A stretch of 64,000 nucleotides of DNA from Narthecium ossifragum (GCA_963920575.1 OY986971.1:24694145-24758144), one strand, 5' to 3'. Positions 46,247-57,781 are shown, numbered from the stretch's first letter. Numbers and translations: made by a program. The notes: generated from the sequence alone by a model not told the origin.

Positions 46247-49115
46247 ATGGTGGACAAGTTGCTGTTGTTATGCAAGTATGGTGATGATACTGTTGTTTGG
46301 GAAGCAAGAATTGGAGCTTCTTTAAATCAGCTTGTGAGTCATCTTTGTGAGAGGTGGACCAAATTGTCTAGGGATGCTATAAGGCTCTATTATCCGATAC
46401 CTGGGCATCCAAGATGCTTTCTTGCTTCGGATTGTGATTTCGATGGTTTATTTTCAGTTGCAGCTACTTTGGGGCTCCAATTTATTGATGTGGAAGTTTC
46501 GGATAGTGGTCTTAGCATTTGTGGCAGTGGAAGTGATGTGGGTTCTTCACGGATTGATAATGTCACTGATGATGCTGAGGTTGATATGCTGGCTGGTTAT
46601 TGTCGTCATAAAAAAAGGACGTTAATGACGGTTGGTTGGGATCGATCTATCACTCATGTGGGGCAGAAATTTGAAGGCGGTGTGACAGAGTTTAGATTGT
46701 GTTTGCAGAAGCAATCACTTGCATCGGGCTATGGGTATAAATTTGTAAGAAATGAGCCTACTAGAGTCACAGCAATGTGCCCGAAGAAGGATAGTACTGG
46801 TTGTGATTGGATGGTGCATGCTACTCATGAACCGATCAATGAGTTCTTTTATTTGAGGAAGCTTATTAACATCCATACATGTGGAGCAGCTTCCCGTGCA
46901 TATAAGCATAATCGGATGAGCTCCAATTTGGTTGCAAGTCTGATTGAAGACCAGGTGCGTGGTAAGGCAGCTACGCGTCCTATTGACATAGTTCAACAGT
47001 TCACCACAAACTATGGTTTACATATATCTTATGACCACGCATGGTCAGGCGTCGATATGGCCAAGAAGGGTGCTTTTGGTGATCATGATGAATCCTTTGG
47101 CGATTTACATTGGTATGCTAGGGCTGCAATCAATGCAAATCCTGGTTCTTGTTTTGCTATTGAAGTTCATGAGGATTCAAGCCGTTTCAAAAGGATGTTT
47201 GTTGCTTTCAAGGGCTGCATAGATGGTTTTAGATATTGTCGTCCGTTGCTTTTTCTTGATGGAACACATCTGAAGACAAAATTCAAAGGGCATTTGCTGG
47301 CTGCCACCGCGAAGGATGGGAATCAAGGTAAGAGTCCTATCTTTAGCTTGCTCTGGCTTGATAAATGTATGAGCTTGTTCAATAGCTGACACTATCCCTG
47401 CCAACGTTGATATAAATTAAAAATGATTTCAGTATTGCAGTTGTCAATTAAATGTGAGACATATGCATCCTGGATTTTTATCTCTCTTATGATTACAATA
47501 TTGCAATTGTCAATTTTATCGCAGCACAACACGATGAAAATTGATGCATTGAATCATTTTCATCTTGTCTGTTGTATCACAGAATGCCAATCATTCTAAT
47601 ATTTACATCTTTTAGTTTTATTCTAAAATTGATGCATCTATCTGGTCCACTTTCATCTCTCTGATCTATTTTCATCTCTCTGGTCTACTTTCATCTCTCT
47701 TGTCTATTTTCATCTCTCTTGTCTATTTTCATCTCTCTGATCCACTTTCATCTCTCTGGTCCACTTTCATCTCTCTAATCTATTTTCATCTTTAGGGTTT
47801 TTGTCTTCATTTTTATCTTTCCTGTTTACTCACTTTTATCTTTTCCACATCCAATTTTGCAGGTCTATTTCCACTTGCATTTTCTATCGTTGATTCTGAG
47901 AACGAAGTTAATTGGTTTTGGTTTTTGGAATGTCTGAGAGAAATTGTATCAAAGGACCGCATCATAACTTTTGTTTCAGACCGGAACGCTGGGCTTTTAA
48001 AAGCTGTGTCCTTTGTGTTTCCAAGAAGCCCTCATGCCTATTGTTTATTCCATTTGAAACAGAATTTGAGGGATGCTCTTAGTCGTAGGCGCTGCAATGG
48101 CAAGTTCAAGGATAAAATGTGTTACAAGCTTTGTGAATGTGCCTATGCTCCGACTGCTGAACATTATCAAAAAAAGATTGATGAGTTCTTGGCTGAGGGT
48201 GGACGTATTGCGGAGAGTTTCTTGCTGAATCTACCAAGGGAGTATTGGGTGAATGCCTATTTCAAAGGAAATAGGTATGGTGAGATGTGTTCCAGTGCCG
48301 CCGAGTCCTTCAATTCATGGATTAAGAATGAAAGGTTTCTTCCGATCACTAATATGGTGGAGTTGATACGGACGAAATTGATGCAACAATTGTCTGGTAC
48401 GTATGGTCTAAAAGAGATCATTCAAAATTAATACATCACAAATAAGTATCCATGAATTGAATCTGACATTTTCCATTTTCATCTTTGATGGATTGCAGTG
48501 AACCAATCGATTTCATTTTCTTGTTCGTTGAGTCAATCATCTTTCTGATGAGTTACATTGATACTTGTTGGTATTGACATTGTGTTTGTACATGCAGATA
48601 GGGGGGCTGTTTGCAATAAGTGGAATTCTGTCATATGTCCAGAAATTGATCGGAGGATTAATGCATCCTTTGAGGAAGCGAGGACATGGTTTGTCAAGAA
48701 TTCTACCAGTACGATATTCCAAGTTGAATCGAATCCATCAGTTTCAGTTGATTTAGAGAAGATGACATGTTCATGTTGCAAATGGCAATTGAATGGTGTG
48801 CCATGCTCCCACGCTATTGCTTGCATCATGGCTTCTGGACAAGACCTAAATTTGTTTGTGGATGTTTATTTCCACAAGTCATCATATGCTATGTCTTATT
48901 CCTATCCAATTTACCCGGTTCCTACTATTGATAAGCCAAATCATGCGCCCACAGATGAAGCTGTAATTCTCCCTCCATTGTCCAAGAGGCCTCCAGGAAG
49001 GCCGAGGAAGAAGAGGATTAGATCAAGGGGTGAGGATGTGAGAACCATGAAATGTTCGCGTTGTGGTCTCGAGGGGAATCATAACCGGAAGACATGTACT
49101 GAACCATTGCAATGA
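46247..49115 (+). CDS. MULE transposase, 3 exons, 710 aa
   Basis: Exons 46247-47327, 47863-48396 and 48598-49115 join in frame with GT-AG introns (2,133 nt). The start is MVDKLLLLCKYG; the ATG lies just after a possible acceptor TGTACAG. An N-terminal PB1/ubiquitin-like domain covers residues 1-90. The MuDR-type DNA-binding domain follows, around residues 145-260 (GQKFEGGVTEFRLCLQKQSL). The MULE DDE core has D338 (FLDGTHLK), D400 (FVSDRNAG), the C/H pair YCLFHLKQN near 420-428, and a plausible E508 (SSAAESFNSW). A SWIM zinc finger (CSCCKWQLNGVPCSH) lies near residues 598-612. An RPPGRPRKKR AT-hook-like motif and a C-terminal CCHC knuckle (CSRCGLEGNHNRKTC) complete it. No stop or frameshift; it looks functional. 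Intron 1 holds a fragment of the neighbouring protease gene and minisatellite units. Confidence 0.93.
47358..47410 (-). pseudogene. Antisense fragment of protease exon 3 in transposase intron 1
   Basis: The minus strand reads LAGIVSAIEQAHTFIKP, matching LAGIVSVFEQVHTLIKP encoded at about 54090-54140 in the protease gene. Only about 55 bp are retained, in antisense orientation to the transposase. Confidence 0.85.
47640..47795. repeat. Minisatellite array 2 in transposase intron 1
   Basis: About seven units of TTTTCATCTCTCTGGTCTA type, the complement of array 1, ending about 70 bp before the exon 2 acceptor. Confidence 0.95.
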
Positions 49116-49234
49116 AATGCTTGATTGAAATTTTGTATTGGAAGAAAATGAGTGGAATAATTGATCATTCTTTGTACTTTTTGAAAATGTAATTGACATT
49201 AGTTGCTTTGATTCTGATTTCATTCCTCTCACTT

Positions 49235-49545
49235 GTCTATTTTCATCTCTCTGGTCTCTTTTTCAATTCTCTTGTCTACTTTCATCTCTCTGGTTTATTT
49301 TCATCTCTCTGGTCTATTTTCATCTCTCTGGTTTACTTTCATCTCTATGGTCTATTTTCATCTCTCTGGTCTATTTTCATCTCTCTGGTCTATTTTCATC
49401 TCTCTGGTCTACTTTCATCTCTCTAGTCTACTTTCATCTCTCTGGTCTGCTTTCATCTCTAATTTCATCTCTCTGGTCTATTTTCATCTCTCTGGTCTAC
49501 TTTTATCTCTCTGATCTACTTTTATCTCTCTGGTCTACTTTCATC
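49235..49545. repeat. Minisatellite array 3 in the spacer after the transposase gene
   Basis: About 15 units of TTTTCATCTCTCTGGTCTA or CTTTCATCTCTCTGGTCTA. The phase slips once where TTTCATCTCTAATTTCATCT shortens a unit. Confidence 0.95.
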
Positions 49546-49986
49546 TCATTTAGGATTTCTGCATAGGCATTTAGACCAGAAAGATTTAGAAGATGAAAAT
49601 GAATAGATTTGTAACCCCTGTTCAAATACATTATGTCCATTTGAATAAATTTCATCTTTCCTGGATTTGTAACCCCTGTTCATTTTCATCTTTCTGACGA
49701 AAACACAGGACATCAATTTCATACTAAACTGTTTCATTTAATCTCATCATTCCAAATGTGAATGTACAATTATATTATTGCTGAAGGATTACAATCATAC
49801 AATTTTCATCTTTCTGGTATCAATACATCTTAGATATCAGATACCAGTCATATGTATCTGTATCTTTGTGTTTACAACTTTGAAATCAATGTACAACTTC
49901 AAATTTAGTATGTAATTGTAACCCTGTGAATGTACAATGAGATGTGATTGAATTAGATGTAACAATGTATTGCTGTTAGCTATGCT

Positions 49987-52900
49987 TCAATTATGCAATA
50001 CAAGCTTCTCAACAATCTTTGCCCTGAATTTGTTTACATCTCCTTGTTTCAACTGTTTTGGCAAAGTTTGATTTAGTGCCAGCATCTCCATGTAGTAGCA
50101 TACAAAAATTGCACAATCAGCCCTGTTGTTTTTTTGAAAAGCTTAAGTTAGACTCATGTAGCATTTAATGCTTAATATTCACAAATGCATGAGCTGCCAG
50201 GCTATTGTCTGATAAGTACTTACGTTGAATTTCTTTGTTGTGGTATATCACAAACATCCTCAATTGGGAGAATCCTATCTTGTGTGCCAACATCCACCAT
50301 TTCTTTTACTAGCACTTCAATGCATTCTTTCTGCATTAAAAAAGAAGATTTTAATGTGCATTAGGTCAAGGTTGCATCCCTGTGGGATTCATGAATTCAT
50401 GTACTGAGTGTTTGACTTACAAGTCTCTTTGCGTCTTCAAAGAATGGATCCTCACGGGCATCTCTTTCTTTCATTGGATTGTAAAAATACCACTTTTCAT
50501 TCTCAAGATGAAACACTAAGAGTGTAAAGTGGCAGGGCTCTCTGTCTTTGAAGCGCCCATTGGAGCACATTGGGAAAAAAATGGTAGGTTGTGGATCCTG
50601 CCAACCAGCTTCAGCAATTTTCAAGTACACTTTTTTTGTGAAGTCTTTATTTTCTTTTCTTACAATGAATTCCTGCAGATGCATGTACATTGGCATTAGT
50701 AATGATCATCACAGATGTTAGTAATACTCAACTTCATCTGAAAGATGCACATACCCAAGAGTTTGATTCCATGAAGCAGCATGTTTTATTAACGGACTCA
50801 TCCTCACATATGATTTTGGAATAGGCATTTATGACCTGAAAGACCATAAGGGTTTAGAGAGATGAAAATAGACAAGAGAGATGAAAATAGACAAGAGAGA
50901 TGAAAATAGAAAAGAGAGATGAAAATAGACAGAGAGATGAAAATAGAGATGAAAGTAGACCAGAGAGATGAAAATAGACCAGAGAGATGAAAGTGGACCA
51001 GATAGATGAAATTAGAGATGAAGTAGATCAGAGAGATGAAAGTAGACCAGAGAGATGAAAATAAACCAGAGAGATGAAAATAGAGATGAAAGTAGACCAA
51101 AGAGATGAAAGTAGACCATAGAGATGAAAATAAACCAGAGAGATGAAAGTAGACAAAAGAGATGAAAATAGACAAGAGAATGATTCACTTACATTGTCGG
51201 GGATGAATGCCCCATTGAGTATGTCAATGATATCTTCGGCCACTACAATCTTGTTATAAGCATCCTTGTTTCTCCATACTGTGGCACTGCATAGTATGTG
51301 AACTGTCAGTGACTAGTACTTGCGATATTAAACATAAGAAATCTTCACAATGGAGCATGTGTTGTTACCTTAAGCCAGATTCCCCAATAATTTCACTTAA
51401 TTTGTTGTATGCTTCAAGATCTAGTTCCTTGCCACCTTTACATTGATTCTTCTTTTTCAACTTCTTCAGATCTTCAGCATACCTCACATGTTTTGGCTTC
51501 TTTCCGGTGCTGTACTGGTATTTCAGATCTTTTTTTATGCCCCTCTTTTTTGCCTTTACCCTTAATACCATGGAGCTCGGGTCAATAACTTTGGCTCTTT
51601 CCAACTCATTCTTGAATTTTTCTTGTTCTTGAGTCAGTTGTGCATGAGCATCATGAATGGTGTCTTCGTGTTCCTTTCTCATTAAATTGATCTCTTCATT
51701 TAATTTCCTGATCATGGACTCTTGTTCGTCATACTTTGCAATTTTTTCTTCTGCTTCTTTTTGCAGCTTTGCTTTTTCTTCTGCTTCTTTCTGCTGCTTT
51801 GCTTTTTCTTCAGTGAGCAATTTACACTCCAGTTTCTTTTGGCTGAGTTCATCTGTTGCAAGCTGTAATTTGTTCTTAAAAGACGATAGAGTCCTATCTT
51901 TAGCTTTCAGATCTCCTGTCAGCTCTTGAATCTTTTTTTCAAGTGGGGAGGCATCAGCATTCAATGGAGGCACACTGATTGGATTTTCAAATGCTTCAAG
52001 CCTCTCCTCCAACATCTTTTTCTCCATCATGAGCTGTAGATTGTCTTTAGCAAACTTATTGAGTTCCTCTTCCTTTCTCTTCATTGAAAGCTCAATCTCC
52101 AATTTATCGCATTCAAGTAGTTCGATCTTCTCCCTCATACCAAGTATCTCAGTATTTGCAGCCTTGACATCCTTTTTGAGCTCATTGATCTCAGTCTTCA
52201 GCTCATCAACTATGCTAAGGTTGGGCTGTATGTTTGGCCCACCATTTTATAGAAGAAAGATAAAAATGAACTTGTGCATTCAACAGAAGAAAGATGAAAA
52301 TGAATTCATAGATAAAATCAAGGGACACTTACATTTCTGTACAAGTCATGAAAGCTGTCAGGCCCTACGTCATCTTGAAACTCTTCTTCCACATCAGGTT
52401 TATGAACTTCAACCTAGAGTTTAGAATGCCATGTGATAATTAGATGCTGATTTCATGTTATTGCATAGGAAAGTCAGAAACATGAAAATGACACTCACAT
52501 TATCAACATGAGTCTGTACATATGACTCATCATTCAATTGGATATCAACATCATGCAGACAAGACTGTTCTTTGTCATGCGATGATTGTGAGGAAGATGT
52601 TTCTTCATTGTCATCCTGGTCATCTCCTCCACTTTCATCTCCTCCACTTTCATCTTCTTCATTTTCATCTTCTTCATTTTCATCTTCTGCTTCATCTTCT
52701 TTATCAACTTCTTCATCTCCTTCATCAGTGAGCTGAGGATTCACATATTTTTGTAGCTCTTCTTCTGTTGGATTTAGATTTTCTGGATTGCCCTACATCA
52801 ATTGCCATGGAAATTAGCATAAATCGGTTGGAAAGATCAAAGATAAGAAATGTATACAATGCTGAACTAATTTAGCTCACCAGTGTTGAAATGATGTCAT

Positions 52901-54403
52901 GGTCTACCAAGATACCTCTTCTTCCCTGATTCAGGTCCCATTTGATGCATCTCAGCATCATGTCTTTGTTAATGATGGGTGTAATCACGCCTGTCAGCTC
53001 GCAATACCAGTACTGCAAAAAAAAAACATAGGAAGATGCTAACTAAATTTGTATCCATTGACACATGCAACTATCGAAAGAAGCATAAGATAACCAAACT
53101 TGATTATCCAATTAAAAGATAAGAATCAATTATAAAGATAAAAATAGACCAGAGAGATGAAAGTAGACCAGAGAGATGAAAATGGACCAGAGAGATGAAA
53201 ATCCACCAGAGAGATGAAAATAGACCATAGAGATGAAAGTAAACCAGAGAGATGAAAATAGACCAGAGAGATGAAAGTAGAGATGGAAGTGGACCAGAGA
53301 GATGAAAGTAGACTAGAGAGATGAAAGTAGACTAGAGAGATGAAAATAGACAAGAGAAATGAAAATAGACCAGAGAGATGAAAGTAGACCAGAGAGATGA
53401 AAATAGACCAGAGAGATGAAAGTAGACCATAGAGATGAAAGATGAACATCAATTGCAACTATTAAAAGAAGCATAATATAATTGTATTCAAGGAAGGAAC
53501 TCATACCAGTAAGAGGGTTGTGCATCCTTGGACCCTTGTTGGAGTGGTTATCTTCTTATTCATTGATTCCATAAGGTATTCCAAAATGGCACCACTCCAG
53601 TCATATGTTGTCATCTTGTTAAGATCTTCAACGAGCTCCAAATAACCCCATGCAAGCTGTGGTCCAGAAATAGTGAAGAAGAAGGATCCAAGGAGCATGA
53701 GGCAGCAAAGTCTTACACTATCCTCTTGATTTGTTTTTGTTTTACCAGAAAACTGCCTCACTAGCTCATTCTTCAAAGAGCTCAGATTGATCTGTTTGAG
53801 GCCTCTGAATACTCTATCCCCGAAGGCCGAGGGCTTCTTCTTCGGCCCCTTGAAAACTTCTATCTTCCTATCACCTTCTATCAGCCCAAAAATGATTTGG
53901 ATATCTCTCTTTGTAATCATATGGTTTTCGTTTCCAAACCTGAATGTGTGACTATATCGATTGTATCGATTGAGTATTCGTGTGATGTCCTCGTCACGCT
54001 TTATACACATGTTCTTGGTGATCTTCCTCTCATAGATTGCAAAGAACAGTGCATAAAATGGGGTTTTCATCATCAAGTCAAAATGTGCAGGCTTGATAAG
54101 TGTGTGAACTTGCTCAAACACTGACACAATCCCTGCCAAAGCTGATCTGTATTGTTGTTTACGCTGAAAGATGAAAATGAACGACAGAGATGAAAATGAT
54201 CAGAGAGATGAAAATGAATCCACAAAGAGAGAATGACACAGATGAATGGAGATCTGTTAATTATCCAATCCTTATTACAAATAAAAAAAGAGACACATCA
54301 CACACACACGCACACGCATATACCATTTCTCAGAATGGAGATCTGTTAATTATCCAATCCATATAACCAAATTACTAACAAGATGTAGAACGTTTTGCTG
54401 CAT
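49987..54403 (-). CDS. MULE-borne Ulp1-type cysteine protease (peptidase C48), 11 exons, ~904 aa
   Basis: Exons (minus): 54403-54380, 54163-53507, 53012-52881, 52792-52499, 52413-52333, 52225-51369, 51286-51193, 50835-50755, 50672-50421, 50330-50224, 50122-49987; 2,715 nt, all in frame. Residues ~10-270 resemble the N-terminal domain of plant transposon Ulp1 proteins (TPFYALFFAIYERKI, SGPQLAWGYLELVEDL, YWYCELTGVI). An acidic Asp/Glu-rich repeat tract and a ~250-residue Lys/Glu coiled coil (51.4-52.2 kb) follow. The C-terminal peptidase has H788 (PCHFTLLVF), N805 in the Asp position (WYFYNPM), Q856 (IPQQRNS) and C863 (ADCAIFVCYYME), then stops at 49987. This fits SUMO/Ulp1-like deconjugation; the substrate is unknown. 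The start is uncertain: possible upstream exons are at 54441-54404 and 55239-55095, but that frame lacks an ATG. Confidence 0.88.
50862..51178. repeat. Minisatellite array 4 in a protease intron
   Basis: About 15 units of GAGAGATGAAAATAGAC(C)A in the intron between the exons at 51193-51286 and 50755-50835. Read in the sense of the gene it is pyrimidine-rich. Confidence 0.95.
52535..52735 (-). repeat. Acidic coding repeat in protease exon 5
   Basis: 15- to 18-bp coding units of GAAGATGAAAATGAA and GAGATGAAAGTGGAG type encode DENEEDENEEDESGGDESGG. The core GATGAAA(A/G)T is shared with the noncoding minisatellite arrays. Confidence 0.85.
53135..53435. repeat. Minisatellite array 5 in a protease intron
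   Basis: About 14 units of GAGAGATGAAA(A/G)TAGACCA in the intron between the exons at 53507-54163 and 52881-53012. Confidence 0.95.
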
Positions 54404-54479
54404 TCCTTTGGATTTAAAGCTTTTCCTGTCGTATTCTAAATCTGCAGCTAGCTTGAGAAAGATCTTAACTCTAACCAGT

Positions 54480-54840
54480 TGTTTGATCAGAGAGATGAAA
54501 ATGATCAGAGGTGAAAATGAGATGAGATGAAATTGATTGGAGAGATGAAAATGAGATGAGATGAAAATGCGATGAGATGAAAATGATCAGAGAGATGAAA
54601 ATGATCAGAGGTAAAAATAAGATGAGATGAAAATGATCGGAGACATGAAAATGATCAGAGGTGAAAATGAGATGAGATGAAATTGATTGGAGAGATGAAA
54701 AGGAGATGAGATGAAAATGCGATGAGATGAAAATGATCAGAGAGATGAAAATGATCAGAGGTGAAAATGAGATGAGATGAAAATGATCGGAGACATGAAA
54801 ATGAGATGAGATGAAAATGAGATGAGAGATGAAAGTAGAC
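54480..54840. repeat. Minisatellite array 6, variant unit, upstream of protease exon 2
   Basis: Variant units GAGATGAAAATGATCAGA and GAGATGAGATGAAAATG, arranged as a higher-order repeat. A ~126-bp block at about 54501 recurs from 54660 and partly again after that. Confidence 0.9.
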
Positions 54841-55094
54841 CAGAGTTTTACATTGAAAAGATAGGGTTTCAATGTGCCTAACTGACTTTCCATCTCTATT
54901 TTCATCTTTTTCATTTTTTTAGGGTTTTATCCGATGGAAAACATATGAGTAAACCCTAAAACACATTGCAATCTAATTATCATAAAATCAAGAAGATAAA
55001 AATGGACTTGTTGGCATCAATCGCAAAGATTAAATGAATGTCAAAAATAAATCCATCGGCATTAATAGAAAAATGGATAAGAATCGAAACTTAC

Positions 55095-55239
55095 CGTCTT
55101 CACATTCTTCCCCATCCTCGTTGAAGTCTGGATTAGGGTATCCGGGTTGAGAAAGATGAAAATGGAGGTGAGAGGGATGGACCGTTGAGGAGCTGTAATG
55201 TTTGTGAAGACGCCGAGGTCGATAGAGACGACGGAACAC
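55095..55239 (-). CDS. Possible upstream exon of the protease gene
   Basis: An open segment encoding HLSQPGYPNPDFNEDGEECED ends at GAAGACG|GTAAGT. With an acceptor TGCAG|AT at 54441 the frame continues as DLEYDRKSFKSKGMQQNV into the modelled gene. No in-frame ATG lies between the upstream stop (about 55246-55248) and the donor, so either initiation is elsewhere or this is 5' leader. Confidence 0.35.
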
Positions 55240-55617
55240 TAGGAATCAAGAGTCGAGTGAGACGCCGGAAGAGAGCGAGCGAGTGCGAGGGGTGGAAGAT
55301 GAAAATGGAAACGGAGAAGCTGGTCGGAGCGAGCGAGTGCGACGGGAAGGATGATCGTAGGCACGCGAGGGCAGTCTCGTCCTTTTTATGTTATTTGGGG
55401 GTTTTGCCGTAGAAGCTAGCAGCGGGGGGTTTTTAGCAACCCTGTTTGGGTTTTGGACGAACGACATGTGTAATATGGGGTTTTGGCCTAATCCCCCTAG
55501 AAAAAAATAAAGTGATGGTGATAAATAAGGATAAAATAATTATTATTATTTTTAATATTTAGGGATAAGAATTAGGATAAGCGGGGTTATTCCCCGTTAA
55601 CCTCGTATCAATTAGGG

Positions 55618-56640
55618 GCTTATTATTTTCAATAGCAATGGAGTAAAATCATCTTTTTATTATTAGGTGAGCATTTTAGCCTTTGACTCCCGAGATAGAA
55701 GGACCCGTTACCACCACCGCCGATTGCTGACCGACCAATTCTGATGTTAATTAAGGAAATCCACGAGGCAGTCAACCCCAACGAAGGTTGACCAACTTTG
55801 GGTCCCACCACAGACGTGTCCAATTCACTCGGTCGCTTGGCCACGCATACGCGGGCCCCACCTTTCTCGTCTGCTTCCCACGTGTCATGATGCGTAGTTG
55901 GTGACTCGGATGGGACCCACTTCATATAGTGCTCTACACCTCTCAAGAGCCCCCCACTTCAAATAAAAGGAATAAAACGTCTCTTTCTCTCTCTTTCTCT
56001 CTCTTGATTTGATATCCACCCAATTTAATAATAAAAAAAAATTCCGTGGGGCCTTTTGGATCATGAAATCGGTAGAGATTAGCCTAGGAGTGGAATAAAA
56101 TCAAGAACCCATTAGTTCTAGATTTGGGGTTTTTCTTTTTTCCTTCATACAAGGTTTGTTGAACTAAACTAATTAGAGAGATTTGGATCACGATATCAAC
56201 ATTATGGCATGGACTTCGTTCCCAGATTTGAATCTTTTTTTTCTTCTTCTTTTTGTTAATAAATAGAGAAAAAGATAATATCCAAATGGAGCAAAGCAAA
56301 CAAGATGACAATAATTAGTTGGCTAAAAGGAACGGAAAGAAAAGGTCAGGTGTGCACTTTTTGCATTTAGATTGGTTGCTAGTGTGCTAAACATGATAAC
56401 GAAGTTGACATGCAAATCTATCACATTCATATATCATGTAAGTTAAAAATGCTTATATTGATGTCGCAACCACTGGAAGGCACAAAACCCATTAGCCGAC
56501 TGTTCCTGAATAAAATGTCAATCTCACGAGAGACAAGATTTTTATTTTATTTCGAGCAAAATGATTTGATTACATCAAGTGAGATTGTATACACCACACC
56601 TCTAAATTGCCGAATCTGCAAATCCATTATTTACATCCCC
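55618..56640. other. No gene seen
   Basis: Intergenic sequence with a TC-rich tract at 55980-56005. A weak TATA-like AATAAAAGGAATAAAAC lies around 55960. No domain was recognised. Confidence 0.35.
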
Positions 56641-57230
56641 ACAGGGAATACTGGCGCAAGGTAACGTGGACCTCTTTATGGGAGAGACAATCAGATCTCT
56701 CTATGGGAGAGACAACCAGATTTCTCAAGGGAAGAAATAAAAAAACCTTAACTTTCATTAATCATCAAAAACTGACTTTACAAACCCTAAGGCCTCCTTT
56801 TATAGGTTTAAGGAAGGACCAGACCAACTCAAACATGAACTCAAACATCATTATCCTAATCCAAGTACTAAACTCTGAATTCAAATAGGAGAAAACCTAT
56901 TAGAAATAGGAAATTTGTTAAAAATAGAAAGGACCCGAACAAATTGCCTAAAAAGAAAAGTTTTTCATAAAAACTGAATTTTAAGCCAAACGAAAAGGAA
57001 TTTAAAGATTCAGAGGTCAAGGTCATGGAGAGATCTTCGATCTTCGATGATTCTTGACGGGCTCGTCGTGTGAGGCCCGCTAGGTCTACCGTGGGACAAG
57101 ATGCATGCGCCTGGAGGGCGGGGCTGAGTCGGGTAGCCGGGTAAGCAATCCCACAACGCATGGGTATGGTCCGGGGTTCGGTATAAGTATATAGTAATCC
57201 CTTAATAGACACAACACGTTTTAAAGCCGT

Positions 57231-57308
57231 GCTGGCAGTGATCCGCCAGAAAACTCCAAGATTAAGCGTTCTTGCCTTGGAGCGGTCCCGGGATGGGTGA
57301 CCTACTGG
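57231..57308 (+). ncRNA. 5S-rRNA-like pol III domain in the Cassandra 5' LTR
   Basis: AAACTCCAAGATTAAGCGTT and GGGATGGGTGACCTACTGG correspond to the internal promoter region (A box to C box) of plant 5S rRNA. It is truncated just after the C box, where 5S continues GGAAG. Not a functional 5S gene. Confidence 0.8.
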
Positions 57309-57619
57309 TGGGGCCCTCGGGTGGATCCTGGTCGGACCGGGAGCCCGCGGGCCGGGGCCTAGTGGAGGGCCGGGGCGTTACAGTATGGTATTAGAGCTGG
57401 TTCCCAGCCGGAAATTGTGCCAGCGAGGACGCTGGGCCTCTAAGGGGGGGTGGATTGTGAGGCCCGCTGGGTCTACCGTGGGACAAGATGCCTGTGCCTG
57501 GAGGGCGAGGCTGAGTCGGGTAGCCGGGTAAGCAATCCCACAGCGCCTGGGTATGGTCCGGGGTTCGGTATAAGTATATAGTAATCCCTTAATAGATACA
57601 ACGCGTTTTAAAGTCGTGC

Positions 57620-57705
57620 TGGCAGTGATCCGCCAGAAAACTCCAAGGTTAAGCGTGCTTGCCTTGGAGCGGTCCCGAGATGGGTGACCTACTGGGAAGT
57701 TTTCC
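57620..57705 (+). ncRNA. 5S-rRNA-like pol III domain in the Cassandra 3' LTR
   Basis: CTCCAAGGTTAAGCGTGCTT (A-box region) and GAGATGGGTGACCTACTGGG followed by AAGTTTTCCC (C-box and 3' part) preserve the 5S internal control region better than the 5' LTR does. The 5S 5' stem is not maintained. Confidence 0.85.
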
Positions 57706-57781
57706 CAGATTTCTGCGGTGAGCCAAAAGCGGACAATATTGTCCCAGATTTCTGCGGTGAGCCAAAAGCGGATAATATTGT
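57704..57781. repeat. 39-bp tandem duplication in the Cassandra 3' LTR
   Basis: CCCAGATTTCTGCGGTGAGC followed by CAAAAGCGGA(C/T)AATATTGT occurs twice in tandem. Absent from the 5' LTR. Confidence 0.95.

Larger units (their letters stand above)
44830..55500. mobile_element. Mutator-like element carrying a Ulp1-type protease gene (boundaries approximate)
   Basis: The unit holds a complete MULE transposase (plus) converging tail-to-tail on a complete Ulp1-type protease gene (minus), the gene pair of KI-MULE/Kaonashi/CUMULE-type plant elements. The outer limits are where element-specific repeats stop. Candidate degenerate inverted ends are the AAAACCCCATC tract near 44860 and the complement of the GGGGTTTTGGCC tract near 55475. 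No clean 9-bp target duplication was found. Flanking sequence at 44698 (GTTTGATATGGGGTTAG) and, complemented, 55612 (TTGATACGAGGTTAA) may be an older element into which it inserted, or its real termini. Confidence 0.75.

Noticed and set aside
49193..49514. Open frames with FISLVYFHLSGL repeats (also at 50804-51175 and 53126-53458)
   Set aside because: Hydrophobic-looking peptides are translations of the minisatellite arrays, not membrane proteins.
57231..57705. Genuine 5S rRNA genes
   Set aside because: Only the internal control region is 5S-like, the ends diverge, and both copies lie in LTRs of a Cassandra element.
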